Counted from the first letter of the stretch, positions 33,866 to 42,694 are shown. The stretch is 64,000 nt of DNA from Rubripirellula lacrimiformis (GCF_007741535.1 NZ_CP036525.1:7440001-7504000), one strand, 5' to 3'. Numbers and translations: made by a program. Notes: generated by a model not told the origin, from the sequence alone.

Positions 33866-36832
33866 ATGGACATCGAGCGGCAACGCGTACAAGACGATTT
33901 GCGAGGCATCGTTGGTGGCGATGTGTACTGTGACCGTTTGACGTCACAGCTTTACGCATCCGACGCCAGCATCTATCAAGTCGTGCCGTTGGGCGTGGTG
34001 CGTCCACGTTCGGCTGCCGACGTGGTCGCCACCGCCCAGTACGCGGCCGAACATGAAATTTCACTGCACCCGCGCGGCAGCGGCAGCGGTGTGGCCGGCG
34101 AATCGTTGGGGGCCGGATTGGTCCTGGACTTTTCTCGCTACATGCGGCGGATCACCGTGTCGCCCGATGCCACGCGAGTCACCGTGCAAAGCGGCGCGAT
34201 CCTGGCCGACGTCAACGGCGCCCTCCGCCCGCACGGTCGCTGGTACGGCCCCGACCCCGTCACCCGCAGCGTCACCACCATGGGCAGTGTGTTGTCGACC
34301 AACGCGTCGGGCAGCCACTACCTGCGCAGCGGTTCGGCACGCGACACTGTCGAATCGATTCGATTGGTCACGGTGGAAGGCGAACTGCTAGACCTTTCCG
34401 TCCACGGCACCGACGAAGACGGAACCATCGGGCGACTGGCCCGCGGCATGGCGGAAATCCGAAACCAATTCCGACCGCTGTTGGGCGCCGCCGAATCGGC
34501 CCCCAAATCACGCGGCGGTTATCGACTGGATGATGTGGTCGATGCCAACGGGCGAGTCGACTTAGCCAAGTTCATGGTCGGTACCCAAGGCACGCTTGGG
34601 ATCCTTGTCGACGCCACCGTTCGCACCGAATCGATCCCCACGCACCGCGGCGTCGTGCTTTGTTTTTATCACCGCATGGACATGGCGGCTCGCAGCGCCG
34701 TGGCCGCGATGCGACACGGGTTGGTCGCGTGCGATTTGATGGACCGCCGACTGCTGCAGATCGCGCGAGACACCGACCCGCGTTTTTCGGAACTGCTGCC
34801 GCGTGAAGCCGAAGCGATGGTGTTGGTCGAAATCCAAGGCGAAACCCTGGGCGACCTTTACGACCGCTTGGCGATCATCCAACACGACATGTGCAATGGA
34901 CACGACGCCGCGTTCGCCAGCGTGGACACGGTCCGCCAATCCGAACGCGATCTGTACTGGGCTCTATCACGGCGCGTTATCCCACGACTGTATCGGGTCA
35001 AAGGCACCGATGCTCCCGTGCCGTTCATCGAAGATGTTTCGGTCCCCTGCCAACGCCTGCCAGAGTTTCTGACGGCTGTTCAAGACACGCTGAAACAAAA
35101 CCAAACCACGGCAACCTTCTTTGCTCACGTCGGCCATGGGAATCTGCACCTGCGGCCATTTTTGGACCTGACCAAAGCCGACGATCGCGAACGCCTGCAT
35201 TCGCTGTCCAAACAGATCGCCGAAGTCGTGTGGGAACACGATGGACAAGTCAGCGTCGAACACGCCGCCGGTCTCAGCCGGTCCTATCTCTTGCCGGCCC
35301 AGTTCGGCGATCTGTGGCAAGCGATGGGACAGATCAAACGTCTGTTCGATCCGCTGCACCGATTGAACCCGGGAAAATTGTTCGGGGCGATCCTGCAGAA
35401 GCCGAACGAAAACCTGCGGCCGTCCGACCAAACGATCGAAATCACGGCCGACACGCGAGTCATCCTGGAAGCCGATCCGCCGGTCACCGCAACGGCGCGT
35501 CAGCAAGGCGTTTCGGTGCCCCAGTTGCAAGTGCTGCAGCAGTGGCCCGCCGGCCGCATGATCACCGGCGTGACGCGCGGCTGCAACGGATGCGGACGAT
35601 GTCGAACCACGTCGTCTAGCGAACGCCAGTGCCCCGTTTTTCGCGCCACCCATCGCGAAGAAGCGTCGCCTCGCGCGAAAGCCAACCTGTTGCGAGGCGT
35701 CCTCAGCGGCCAGCTAAGCGTTGACGATCTGACCACCGATCGCGCCAAGGAAATTGCAGACCTGTGTTTCAATTGTCACCAATGCCGATTGGAATGCCCT
35801 GCGTCGGTCGACATTCCGAAGATCGTCGGTGAACTGAAGGCGCAGTACGTGGCCACCAACGGGCTGTCCCTATCGGACCTGTTGATGGGACGCATCGATA
35901 CCGTCGCAGCGATGGCGTCGCGGATCCCATGGATATCGAACCTGTTGATCCGTGGCCGATTCCCACGCTGGGTTGCCGAGCGATTGTTTGGGCTGGCGTC
36001 CGCGCGGCAACTGCCACCGGTGGTCCGCGAAACATTTCTGCGACACGCCCATCGCCGGCGTTGGACCAAACCGTTGCCCCACGGTGGGCTAAAGGTTCTG
36101 TATTTCGTCGACCAATACGCCAACTATCACGACCCGGACATCGGTCGGGCACTGGGCGAAATTTTGCAACAAAACGGCATCGGGTTGTACGTGCCGCTGG
36201 CACAAGCCAATTCGGGCATGTCGCGCATCACCTCGGGCGACTTGAAGGGTGCTCGCAAGATCGCACGCCGCAACGTCCGGCTGTTGGCCGATGCCGTCCG
36301 CCAAGGCTACACGGTGATCGCGACTGAACCGTCGGCCGTGCTGTGCCTGAAACACGAATACCCCAACCTGCTTGACGACGAAGACGCGTTGTTGGTGGCG
36401 GAACATTCGCACGAAGCCTGTGCGTACCTGTGGGACCTGCACCAAGGCGATCGACTGTCGCTGGACTTCCAACCGATCGATGCCCAAATCGCCTATCACC
36501 AACCCTGCCACCTGCGAGTGCTGGACCCCAACCAGGTCGGTCCCCAATTGCTGGAACTGATCCCCAATCTGGAAGTCCAGCGGATCGAAGCCGGATGCAC
36601 GGGCATGGCGGGGACCTGGGGTCTGCAACGAAAGAACTACCGCAACAGCCTGCGGATCGGGTGGCCATTGATCTCGGCGATGCGATCGGCGCGCGTGTCG
36701 ATGGCGACCACCGAATGCAGTGCCTGCAAAATGCAGATCGAACACGGCAGCGGACAAAACACGCTGCACCCGTTGAAACTTTTGGCCTATGCGTATGGCC
36801 GGATGCCGAAGATCGAAAAGGAACTGGTTTAA
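33866..36832 (+). CDS. FAD-linked oxidase with Fe-S and CCG domains (YdiJ/GlcD-GlpC-like)
   Basis: The 988-residue single chain has an FAD-binding PCMH domain (about 40-270: HPRGSGSGVAGESLGAGLVL, TTMGSVLSTNASGSHYLRSG), an FAD-linked oxidase C-terminal domain (TFFAHVGHGNLHLRPF, SVEHAAGLSRSYL, LNPGKLFGAIL), then two 4Fe-4S motifs (CNGCGRCRTTSSSERQCPVF and CFNCHQCRLECPAS), and a C-terminal region with two CCG-type sites (AYHQPCHLRVL; GCTGMAGTWGLQ, TTECSACKMQIEHG). This order matches E. coli YdiJ-type D-2-hydroxyacid dehydrogenases. The substrate is probably D-2-hydroxyglutarate or D-lactate, not decidable here. moaD starts 29 bp later. Confidence 0.9.
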   Translation: MDIERQRVQDDLRGIVGGDVYCDRLTSQLYASDASIYQVVPLGVVRPRSAADVVATAQYAAEHEISLHPRGSGSGVAGESLGAGLVLDFSRYMRRITVSPDATRVTVQSGAILADVNGALRPHGRWYGPDPVTRSVTTMGSVLSTNASGSHYLRSGSARDTVESIRLVTVEGELLDLSVHGTDEDGTIGRLARGMAEIRNQFRPLLGAAESAPKSRGGYRLDDVVDANGRVDLAKFMVGTQGTLGILVDATVRTESIPTHRGVVLCFYHRMDMAARSAVAAMRHGLVACDLMDRRLLQIARDTDPRFSELLPREAEAMVLVEIQGETLGDLYDRLAIIQHDMCNGHDAAFASVDTVRQSERDLYWALSRRVIPRLYRVKGTDAPVPFIEDVSVPCQRLPEFLTAVQDTLKQNQTTATFFAHVGHGNLHLRPFLDLTKADDRERLHSLSKQIAEVVWEHDGQVSVEHAAGLSRSYLLPAQFGDLWQAMGQIKRLFDPLHRLNPGKLFGAILQKPNENLRPSDQTIEITADTRVILEADPPVTATARQQGVSVPQLQVLQQWPAGRMITGVTRGCNGCGRCRTTSSSERQCPVFRATHREEASPRAKANLLRGVLSGQLSVDDLTTDRAKEIADLCFNCHQCRLECPASVDIPKIVGELKAQYVATNGLSLSDLLMGRIDTVAAMASRIPWISNLLIRGRFPRWVAERLFGLASARQLPPVVRETFLRHAHRRRWTKPLPHGGLKVLYFVDQYANYHDPDIGRALGEILQQNGIGLYVPLAQANSGMSRITSGDLKGARKIARRNVRLLADAVRQGYTVIATEPSAVLCLKHEYPNLLDDEDALLVAEHSHEACAYLWDLHQGDRLSLDFQPIDAQIAYHQPCHLRVLDPNQVGPQLLELIPNLEVQRIEAGCTGMAGTWGLQRKNYRNSLRIGWPLISAMRSARVSMATTECSACKMQIEHGSGQNTLHPLKLLAYAYGRMPKIEKELV

Positions 36833-36861
36833 AGAAGCCGCGCTTGCGGTAAACTCTCACC

Positions 36862-37110
36862 ATGATCAAAGTCCAAGTCCAGATGTTCGCCGGCGCCAAA
36901 CAAATCGCTGGCTGTGACGTCGTCGAAATCGAAGTTCGCCAACCGATCCAGGCTCATGCCGTCTTTGACGCGCTGGGGCGGACCGTCCCGGCGCTGCATT
37001 CGCTGATACCGTCCTGCCGCCTGGCCGTCGACAACCGATACGTGGTCGACCAAGCGATCATCGACGATGACTCGGTGATCGCGTTGATCCCGCCCGTCAG
37101 CGGCGGTTGA
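36862..37110 (+). CDS. moaD: Molybdopterin synthase sulfur carrier subunit MoaD
   Basis: The 82-residue ubiquitin-fold protein ends in IALIPPVSGG. The terminal Gly-Gly is thiocarboxylated and donates sulfur for the molybdopterin dithiolene. IKVQVQMFAGAKQIAG is the usual MoaD beta-grasp opening. It sits six bases upstream of moaE, with which it forms the synthase heterotetramer. No ribosome-binding site stronger than average is apparent. Confidence 0.92.
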   Translation: MIKVQVQMFAGAKQIAGCDVVEIEVRQPIQAHAVFDALGRTVPALHSLIPSCRLAVDNRYVVDQAIIDDDSVIALIPPVSGG

Positions 37111-37116
37111 TCCGGC

Positions 37117-37593
37117 ATGAACCGTGAACCCAACGATAGCCGCCAGGAAAGTTTCGACCGTCCCGGCCACTGGCGCCACATCGAATTGGTGGATGGCCCC
37201 ATCGACATCGCCGCCCTGACCACTCGGCTTGGCGATCCAGACGTTGGCGCCCATGGTTGGTTCATCGGGGTGACCCGCCGCACGACGGACCAGCGAATCA
37301 CCGAAACGCTGTGCTACGAAGCGCATCGCGAGATGGCGGTTTCCGAACTGCAGCGATTAGCCGAACAAGCGGCCGAAAAATTCTCGCTGCGGCAGGTCAT
37401 CATCGTGCATCGACTGGGCCCCGTCCCGGTCGGCCAAGCCAGTATCGTCGTCGGTTGTTGCAGCCCGCACCGCGTCGAAACCTTTGCCGCCCTGCCTTGG
37501 ATGATGGACGTTTTGAAACAGGACGTTCCGATCTGGAAACAGGAAACCTACGTCGACGGATCTCAACAGTGGGTGCACCCGACCGATGACTGA
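37117..37593 (+). CDS. moaE: Molybdopterin synthase catalytic subunit MoaE
   Basis: The 158-residue protein has the MoaE signatures GAHGWFIGVTRRTTDQRITE, LCYEAHREMAVSELQRLAEQA, IIVHRLGPVPVGQASIVVG and VPIWKQETYVDGSQQWV, with the lysine of WKQE as the active-site candidate. It converts cyclic pyranopterin monophosphate to molybdopterin using sulfur from MoaD. Its last eight bases overlap the next gene, which implies translational coupling with a sulfur-mobilising enzyme. Confidence 0.94.
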   Translation: MNREPNDSRQESFDRPGHWRHIELVDGPIDIAALTTRLGDPDVGAHGWFIGVTRRTTDQRITETLCYEAHREMAVSELQRLAEQAAEKFSLRQVIIVHRLGPVPVGQASIVVGCCSPHRVETFAALPWMMDVLKQDVPIWKQETYVDGSQQWVHPTDD

Positions 37594-38743
37594 TCGCAAA
37601 CGCATCTACCTGGACCATGCCGCCACGTCTTGGCCCAAGGCTGATAGCGTGCTTGCCGCCGTCGACGATTTTGCACGGCACTGCGGGGCCGCCGCGGGGC
37701 GGGGCGGTTACGCATCGGCACAGACCGCCGGATCCGTCATCAGCCGGGCGCGCCACTTGATCGCGACTCAGATCGGCGCCCCGTCGGACGACTGTATCTC
37801 GCTGCACCACGGTGGCACCGACGCATTGAATGCCGCGATCCACGGGATCCTTCGGCCCGGCGACCACGTCGTCACCACAGCCGCCGAACACAACTCGGTC
37901 CTTCGCCCGCTGCACCACTGGAAACAACATCACGGCATCCGGCTGACCATCGTTCCGACGGACCGTGGCGGCCAAGTCGACGCCGACCAACTGCTGGACG
38001 CCGTCACCGATCAAACTCGGCTGGTCGCCGTGATGTCGGCCAGCAACGTGACCGGGGCCGTTCAACCGATCGACGAAATCGGCAAACGATTATCGGATCA
38101 CCCGGCGGCGTTCCTTTGCGATGCCGCCCAAACCTTTGGCACACTGCCCATCGACGTTGGCCATTCGCACATCGATCTGCTTGCCGCGCCCGGACACAAA
38201 TCCATCGGCGGCCCATCGGGCACCGGATTCCTGTTCACCGCCCCCCGACTGCACGACGCCCTGGTGCCATCGGTGCAGGGCGGCACGGGCAGCCACAGCG
38301 AATCGCTGGACATGCCCGCACAGATGCCGTCGAAACTAGAAGCCGGCAACCTGAACGTGCCAGCCATCGCCGGCCTGGTCGAAGCCTTGAAACAACACCG
38401 TGATCACGCCGACCCGATCGTCCAACGGTCCGCCGCGATGGCGATTCGATTGCATCAATCCTTGGCGGCGATCGATGGCGTCACACTGCACGCCGCCGGG
38501 GCGGCGCTGCCGATCGCCAGCATCACGGTCCGTGGCTGTGCCCCCAGCGACCTAGCCGCGATCCTAGACGCCCAATTCGGCATCGAAACGCGATCCGGGC
38601 TGCACTGCGCCGCAATGATCCATGGCTGCATCGCAACCGACCTGCACGGTACACTGCGAATCAGCGCCGGACACACCAGCAGCGATGCGGACATCGACGC
38701 GGCGATCGACGCCATCCGCACGATCGCGGCCGCCTTGATTTAG
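37586..38743 (+). CDS. Class V aminotransferase, cysteine desulfurase family
   Basis: The 385-residue PLP enzyme has IYLDHAATSWPKADSVLAAV, GRGGYASAQTAGSVISRAR, TAAEHNSVLRPLHHW (the PLP-stacking His region), FLCDAAQTFGTLPIDV, the Schiff-base lysine in LLAAPGHKSIGGPSGTGFLF, and FGIETRSGLHCA with the cysteine expected to carry the persulfide. It overlaps moaE by 8 bp, so the likely job is supplying sulfur for molybdopterin (inference from context). A selenocysteine lyase or general sulfur-transfer role cannot be excluded. Confidence 0.88.
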   Translation: MTDRKRIYLDHAATSWPKADSVLAAVDDFARHCGAAAGRGGYASAQTAGSVISRARHLIATQIGAPSDDCISLHHGGTDALNAAIHGILRPGDHVVTTAAEHNSVLRPLHHWKQHHGIRLTIVPTDRGGQVDADQLLDAVTDQTRLVAVMSASNVTGAVQPIDEIGKRLSDHPAAFLCDAAQTFGTLPIDVGHSHIDLLAAPGHKSIGGPSGTGFLFTAPRLHDALVPSVQGGTGSHSESLDMPAQMPSKLEAGNLNVPAIAGLVEALKQHRDHADPIVQRSAAMAIRLHQSLAAIDGVTLHAAGAALPIASITVRGCAPSDLAAILDAQFGIETRSGLHCAAMIHGCIATDLHGTLRISAGHTSSDADIDAAIDAIRTIAAALI

Positions 38744-38835
38744 CCGTTTGGGCGTAGCCCCGGTTCTTGGGTGACGAAACCGAGGCTAGCGGCCTGCTGA
38801 TCAAGTCGTTTTCCTGAACTTAACGTGCAAATCAT

Positions 38836-38890
38836 AACCCGAAGCGTGAGCGAGGGATCCCACCTGAATCCCTCGCTCACGCAGCGGGTT
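38836..38890. repeat. REP palindrome, isolated copy
   Basis: AACCCGAAGCGTGAGCGAGG (plus GAT), a nine-base loop, then a near-perfect complement ending GCAGCGGGTT. The same stem occurs three times around the RAYT gene at 45-46 kb, about 7 kb away. It lies in the 393-bp gap 38744-39136, which also holds the 70-bp element but no gene. Confidence 0.85.
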
Positions 38891-38942
38891 ACTAAACCAA
38901 CAGCCCGCTGTCGCCTAAACGCTAGCGCTGTGAAGCATCTCG

Positions 38943-39012
38943 TAGCGGAAGTCGTCAAGACTTTCGGTGATCTCACATCCGAGGCCGAAACTCTTGGCGA
39001 GTTCCGCTACGA
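38943..39012. repeat. 70-bp imperfect palindromic element
   Basis: TAGCGGAAGTCGTCAAGACT pairs imperfectly with the right arm ending TTGGCGAGTTCCGCTACGA; the centre reads TCGGTGATCTCACATCC. It is the intergenic version of the element at 11371-11442. Its central part (ACTTTCGGTGAT...CCGAAACT) is the first 35 bp of each unit in the 18.5-20.4 kb array. Confidence 0.85.
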
Positions 39013-39136
39013 AAAAACGCCCCAAGCATGGGGAATAAATGCTTTACAGCGTTGGCCAAATCGGCTAACCCAATCACCCAGTCCTTCGCTTCGAAACGAA
39101 ACGAATCAGAGCCCACGGATCCTCACGCAACGACCG

Positions 39137-39595
39137 ATGACCAAAAACAAGAAATCCAAACGGCACGCCAAGTCCAAACAGAACCAACTGCCCTGGTACT
39201 CCGACGGTCTGCAGTTCGAATGCACCCAGTGCGGTGCCTGTTGCAGCGGTGAACCCGGCTATGTGTGGGTCAACGACGACGAAATTCAAGCGATGGCCGA
39301 CGAGATGGAACTGGACATCGACACCTTTTCGCATCGGTTCGTGCGACAGGTCGGCAACCAACAAAGTTTGGTGGAATACCCCGACGGCGACTGCATCCTG
39401 CTGGATCCGGACACCCGCAAATGCTCGGTCTACGCGTCGCGGCCGATCCAATGCCGGACCTGGCCGTTCTGGGACTCGACGCTGGAAAAACCTCGCGACT
39501 GGGAAGAAACCTGCGCCGTCTGCCCGGGCGCCGGTACCGGCAAACTGTACAGTTTCGACCAGATTGAAATCCAACGGAAAAAGAAGTCCGTCTAG
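39137..39595 (+). CDS. YkgJ-family cysteine cluster protein
   Basis: Using ATG 39137 gives 152 residues. The conserved cysteines are FECTQCGACCSGEPGYVW, DGDCILLDPDTRKCSVYASRPIQCRTWPFW and ETCAVCPGAG, the pattern of the YkgJ/UPF0153 family, which probably binds a metal or Fe-S cluster. The Lys-rich N-terminus (TKNKKSKRHAKSKQNQ) is unusual. A longer upstream frame reads through palindromic repeats and is not credible. The precise function is unknown. Confidence 0.85.
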   Translation: MTKNKKSKRHAKSKQNQLPWYSDGLQFECTQCGACCSGEPGYVWVNDDEIQAMADEMELDIDTFSHRFVRQVGNQQSLVEYPDGDCILLDPDTRKCSVYASRPIQCRTWPFWDSTLEKPRDWEETCAVCPGAGTGKLYSFDQIEIQRKKKSV

Positions 39596-39859
39596 AGCGA
39601 CCGCTGCCCAGCCTTGCGCCGCGACGCATCCCGCAGAATCGGACCAGGTCCCCCGATCGCCTTGCCACGGTTCCGGATCCCCCACTCCCGGACCAGAACG
39701 TGGCGGCCTAGCTGGCAAACATGACCCATCTTTCAGATGACCAACACCGCTCTTTCGCGAGTGACGGATCGAACGATCGACGGTGGTCGAAAGCATCTGG
39801 CTTTTGCCACCGCTTTCGTTCGCCATCTCGCTCGACAACTTCGTGTTTAGGTAACCAAG

Positions 39860-40234
39860 ATGGCTTCCATCCTATTAGTCGATGACGACATGAACTTGCT
39901 GCGAGGCGTACGACGCGTCTTGCGGACTTGCCCCTACGACCTGTTCATCGCCAGCTCTGCCGAGATGGCGATCCGAATGCTCCGGCATGGCGGCTTCGAC
40001 TTGGTCGTCGTCGATCAAGCGATCAGCGACAGCCACGGGCCACCGCTGGTCCAATGGCTGGCGATCCAGCATCCGCAGACGGCCTGCATCATGCTGTCCC
40101 ATCCATCGGGGGAAGCATCGGTAGCCGACTCGCTGCCAAGCGGCGATCCGTATCGGACACTGACCAAACCCTGCGATGACGTTGCCCTGGCGACCGCCAT
40201 CGGGCAGGCCCTCGAAATCCAGTCCGTTAGCTGA
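39860..40234 (+). CDS. Stand-alone response-regulator receiver domain
   Basis: This 124-residue CheY-like protein has no output domain. ILLVDDDMN holds the acidic pocket, LVVVDQAISD the phospho-acceptor Asp, IMLSHPSG the Ser switch residue and TLTKPCDD the conserved Lys. No kinase lies next to it. A solo repeat element starts 10 bp after the stop codon. Confidence 0.8.
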   Translation: MASILLVDDDMNLLRGVRRVLRTCPYDLFIASSAEMAIRMLRHGGFDLVVVDQAISDSHGPPLVQWLAIQHPQTACIMLSHPSGEASVADSLPSGDPYRTLTKPCDDVALATAIGQALEIQSVS

Positions 40235-40243
40235 AGCCGCATC

Positions 40244-40362
40244 GGGTTTGTCGATTGAGTGAGCCGCGATCGCACGAGCGGCCGGGAATCCCCCCAACCG
40301 CCGTGGCCTCACGGCCAGCGGCTCACCAATGCCGCTGAGAGTTCGACTGAATCAACAAGCCG
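40244..40362 (-). repeat. Solo copy of the second module of the 167-bp repeat
   Basis: Read on the minus strand, this stretch matches the 18.5-20.4 kb array unit over about 120 bp: GATTCAGTCGAACTCT, GGTGAGCCGCTGGCCGTGAG, ATTCCCGGCCGCTC, CGGCTCACTCAATCGACAAA. The GTGAGCCG/CGGCTCAC outer stem and the TGGCC-GTGA-GGCCA hairpin are intact. It lacks the ACTTTCGG portion, so the array unit is a composite. Confidence 0.85.
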
Positions 40363-40480
40363 GATCGGCGGTCAGCTACAATGACCGAGCGCAGACCGCA
40401 TGGCCCTGGGACGAACATGTCTTCGGGCGACCAGGTTTCGACGCCCACACGCCCCCCCTCACGCGCGAACACGCCCACCT

Positions 40481-41173
40481 ATGAAACTTGCACAAACTCT
40501 CGCCTTGCTCGGGGCACTGACCAGCGGCTCGGCCAGCCTGGCTCAAACCGCCGCCGTGGCCCCCTCGGACGTGTCGAGCGCTGATGCCGGCCAGGTCGTC
40601 TTCCGCGAGGACTTCGAATCGGGGACCGACCGCTGGCAGATCCTGGACCCGGCGACCTGGCAATTGGTCGACCACGACGGCAACCACGCGCTGGAGATCA
40701 CCGCCCGGGCTAGCGAGTACAAGCCGCCCGTCCGCAGCCCCGGACACGTCGCCTTGGTCAAAGACCTGGAAATTGGCACGGTGGACATCACGTTCCGGGT
40801 CCGCAGCACCAAAGACACCGGCAACCACCGCGACTGCTGCGTGTTCTTTGGCTACCAAGACGACCGACACTTCTATTACGTCCACGTCGGGGCCAAGCCG
40901 GACCCGCACAGCGGCCAGATCATGATCGTCAACGACGCCCCACGGCTGGCGCTGACCGAAAACGAGCGATTGACGCCCTGGGACGACGCCTGGCACACCG
41001 TGCGGCTCAGTCGCAATGTGGAGACCGGCACGATCCGGCTGTATTTCGACGACATGGAAAATCCACACATGGAAATCGTCGACAAGACATTCGGTGCCGG
41101 CCGGATCGGAATCGGCTCCTTCGACGACTTGAACGAGTTCGACGACATCGTCGTGACCCGTCCGGCGCCCTAG
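40481..41173 (+). CDS. Secreted concanavalin/lectin-fold protein (DUF1080-like)
   Basis: The start at ATG 40481 opens a signal peptide (KLAQTLALLGALTSGSASLA, cleavage near SLA-Q). The 230-residue protein then shows VVFREDFESGTDRWQ, ITFRVRSTKDTGNHRDCCVFFGYQD, FYYVHVGAKPDPHSGQIMIV, WHTVRLSRNVETGTIRLYFDD and GRIGIGSFDDLNEFDDIVV, the pattern of a jelly-roll laminin-G/DUF1080-type domain. Catalytic residues are not evident; it may bind or cleave glycans. The following 267 bp up to the tRNA are GC-rich and hold nothing I recognise. Confidence 0.75.
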   Translation: MKLAQTLALLGALTSGSASLAQTAAVAPSDVSSADAGQVVFREDFESGTDRWQILDPATWQLVDHDGNHALEITARASEYKPPVRSPGHVALVKDLEIGTVDITFRVRSTKDTGNHRDCCVFFGYQDDRHFYYVHVGAKPDPHSGQIMIVNDAPRLALTENERLTPWDDAWHTVRLSRNVETGTIRLYFDDMENPHMEIVDKTFGAGRIGIGSFDDLNEFDDIVVTRPAP

Positions 41174-41440
41174 AAACCAATAAAACGGGGCGAGCCAGAA
41201 GCCGCGGCCGGGCCGAAGCGGACCGGCGGCGACCGGACCGAAATCCCCCGAAACGGGGCCATCGGCAGTGGTTCCCCAGGGTTGTCGGGCGAAGGATCGT
41301 GCCGGTTCGCGCCGTGAAACTAAGAAAAAGGGCCGGCGGATCAACAACCACCGGCAGTTCCCCTTGCGACGAACCGCCAGGTTCATTAAATTCCCACGCT
41401 TCCAGAGTGAAACGGCGACACCCATCACGCTGGATCCCAT

Positions 41441-41513
41441 TCCCCTGTAGCTCAGTTGGTAGAGCAGGCGGCTGTTAACCGCCTTGTCGCAGGTTCGAGT
41501 CCTGCCGGGGGAG
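41441..41513 (+). tRNA. tRNA-Asn (anticodon GTT)
   Basis: A full cloverleaf can be drawn. The acceptor stem is TCCCCTG/CGGGGGA, the D-arm TAGCTCAGTTGGTAGAGC, the anticodon stem GGCGG-CTGTTAA-CCGCC with anticodon GTT, the T-arm GCAGG-TTCGAGT-CCTGC, and the discriminator G. CCA is not encoded. An integrase remnant runs antisense into it, so its 3' half is a likely attachment site. Confidence 0.96.
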
Positions 41514-42135
41514 CTAGACTATGTGTCTGCAAGCATCCTGACCCCTCAAAACCCAGTGTTTTGAGGGGTTTTTTCATGTCGCCATGGTCCAGTGACTGGC
41601 CCTGACGAGCAGGGATGACACCGCGGGCGACACCGCCAGATGCGATGTTGTCGCCACTGGTCAAAATGGACGCCCCCATGGCCCAATGATCGGGCGTCAC
41701 CTGCAAATAGCTCTTCTCTGCGACCTTGCTGGAATGCCCCATCCAAGTGTTGACCACGTGGTTCGGGAATTGTTCTTCTAGCTCCGTCCGCCTGGACGCC
41801 CGCAGATTCTGGGACGTCTTCGCCCAAGACTGGACCCCACTGCGTCTGACAATGCCTTTCATGGTCGTGCCTAGATTCGCCTTGCGAACGTAGCGAACAA
41901 GGCAGCGGGCGGTTCGATCGGGCGTGGTGATGCCGCTCGGGTAGAAGTGGATGTCGACGGTGCCGGCGACGCCGTCGTAGTCGATTCGGTCGATCAGGTT
42001 TTCGATCAATTCATTGCGGGCGGCGAGCGTCATCGTTGACCAGAGTTCGTCGAACTCGGCTAATGCCTTGGCGATGTCGACTCGCTTGGGCCTCTTCGAT
42101 TCGAGAGCTTGGATTTGTTCTTCGAGTTGGTTGAG
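41452..42135 (-). pseudogene. Chimeric recombinase remnant: serine-recombinase C-terminus fused to tyrosine-integrase C-terminus
   Basis: The frame begins after an in-frame TGA at 42136-42138, so no recombinase catalytic N-terminus remains. The first part (QALESKRPKRVDIAKALAEF, WSTMTLAARNELIENLIDRI, YDGVAGTVDIHFYPSGI) is the C-terminal coiled-coil end of a large serine recombinase. After about residue 70 it changes to a tyrosine integrase C-terminus: WAKTSQNLRASRRTELEEQF, VVNTWMGHSSKVAEKSYLQV, with the second Arg, His and nucleophile Tyr. The last 20 residues (APPAGLEPATRRLTAACSTN) are the antisense of tRNA-Asn. An ATG at 42033 could still give 193 residues, but the active site is incomplete. 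Confidence 0.75.
41542..41574 (+). terminator. Rho-independent terminator of tRNA-Asn
   Basis: CCCCTCAAAAC, a five-base loop (CCAGT), GTTTTGAGGGG, then six T residues: an 11-bp perfect stem with a U-tract, 28 bp after the tRNA. Confidence 0.9.
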
Positions 42136-42138
42136 TCA

Positions 42139-42457
42139 ACGCTCGGATGTGGTGAGGCATCGCGAGGGTTATCGCCTGTGCGGCGCAGCAGAACCGACGA
42201 CACAAACTGTGAGGCCCCAAGAACGACTTCGCCCCGGCTTTGAACTACTTGAAGAAGTACCGCACTGACTTTGTGATTCGGTCAAAGTACGCTTGGCTAG
42301 GACTGATTAAAGAAGACTTGCTAGCCTTGTCAGGACTGGGCGATAATTTGGCGATCCTCGGCAGCCTATCTCGCCCATTGATCTTTCGGATACAATGGAT
42401 TCAGTCTCTTTGAACACCAATCCAGCAAAACTAAATCGTTTCAGCTACGCCAGTAAA
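42139..42457. other. Degraded stretch inside the island
   Basis: One plus-strand stop-to-stop frame (about 42210-42412) reads KNDFAPALNYLKKYRTDFVI and then RSKYAWLGLIKEDLLALSGL. It looks protein-like but has no start codon and no family I recognise, so it is probably a truncated gene. No other frame here is convincing. Confidence 0.35.
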
Positions 42458-42694
42458 ATGATTTCCCCACAACCATTTGATCCGATTCGCTCTCGGATTG
42501 CTCAGGCCGCAAGCACGTCGCCGGAGCAGCGATTGCTTGCCGGACTGGAGCATTCGGAGCTTGCCATTCGCGTGGTCGAGGATGGAATTCGCGATCAGAA
42601 TCCGCTCGCTGATGATGTGACGATCATGCGTCTGTTGGCCGAACGGATTGAGCTGATGCGTCGCATCCAAGATCGGACGTTGGCGAAAAAGTGA
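42458..42694 (+). CDS. Small helical protein preceding a nucleotidyltransferase
   Basis: ATG 42458 gives 78 residues (ISPQPFDPIRSRIAQAASTS, RLLAGLEHSELAIRVVEDGI, IMRLLAERIELMRRIQDRTL), predicted mostly alpha-helical. An upstream in-frame start at 42395 is possible. Its stop overlaps the next start (GTGA), so the two are translationally coupled. I do not recognise the family; it could be an antitoxin or partner of the nucleotidyltransferase, from context only. Confidence 0.6.
   Translation: MISPQPFDPIRSRIAQAASTSPEQRLLAGLEHSELAIRVVEDGIRDQNPLADDVTIMRLLAERIELMRRIQDRTLAKK

Noticed and set aside
38825-39136. N-terminal extension of the YkgJ protein
   Set aside because: The extension is translated from a REP and the 70-bp palindrome and has no family similarity; ATG 39137 gives the normal length.
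41452-41512. Genuine protein tail APPAGLEPATRRLTAACSTN
   Set aside because: It is exactly the antisense of tRNA-Asn, a known read-through artefact of integrases next to tRNA genes.
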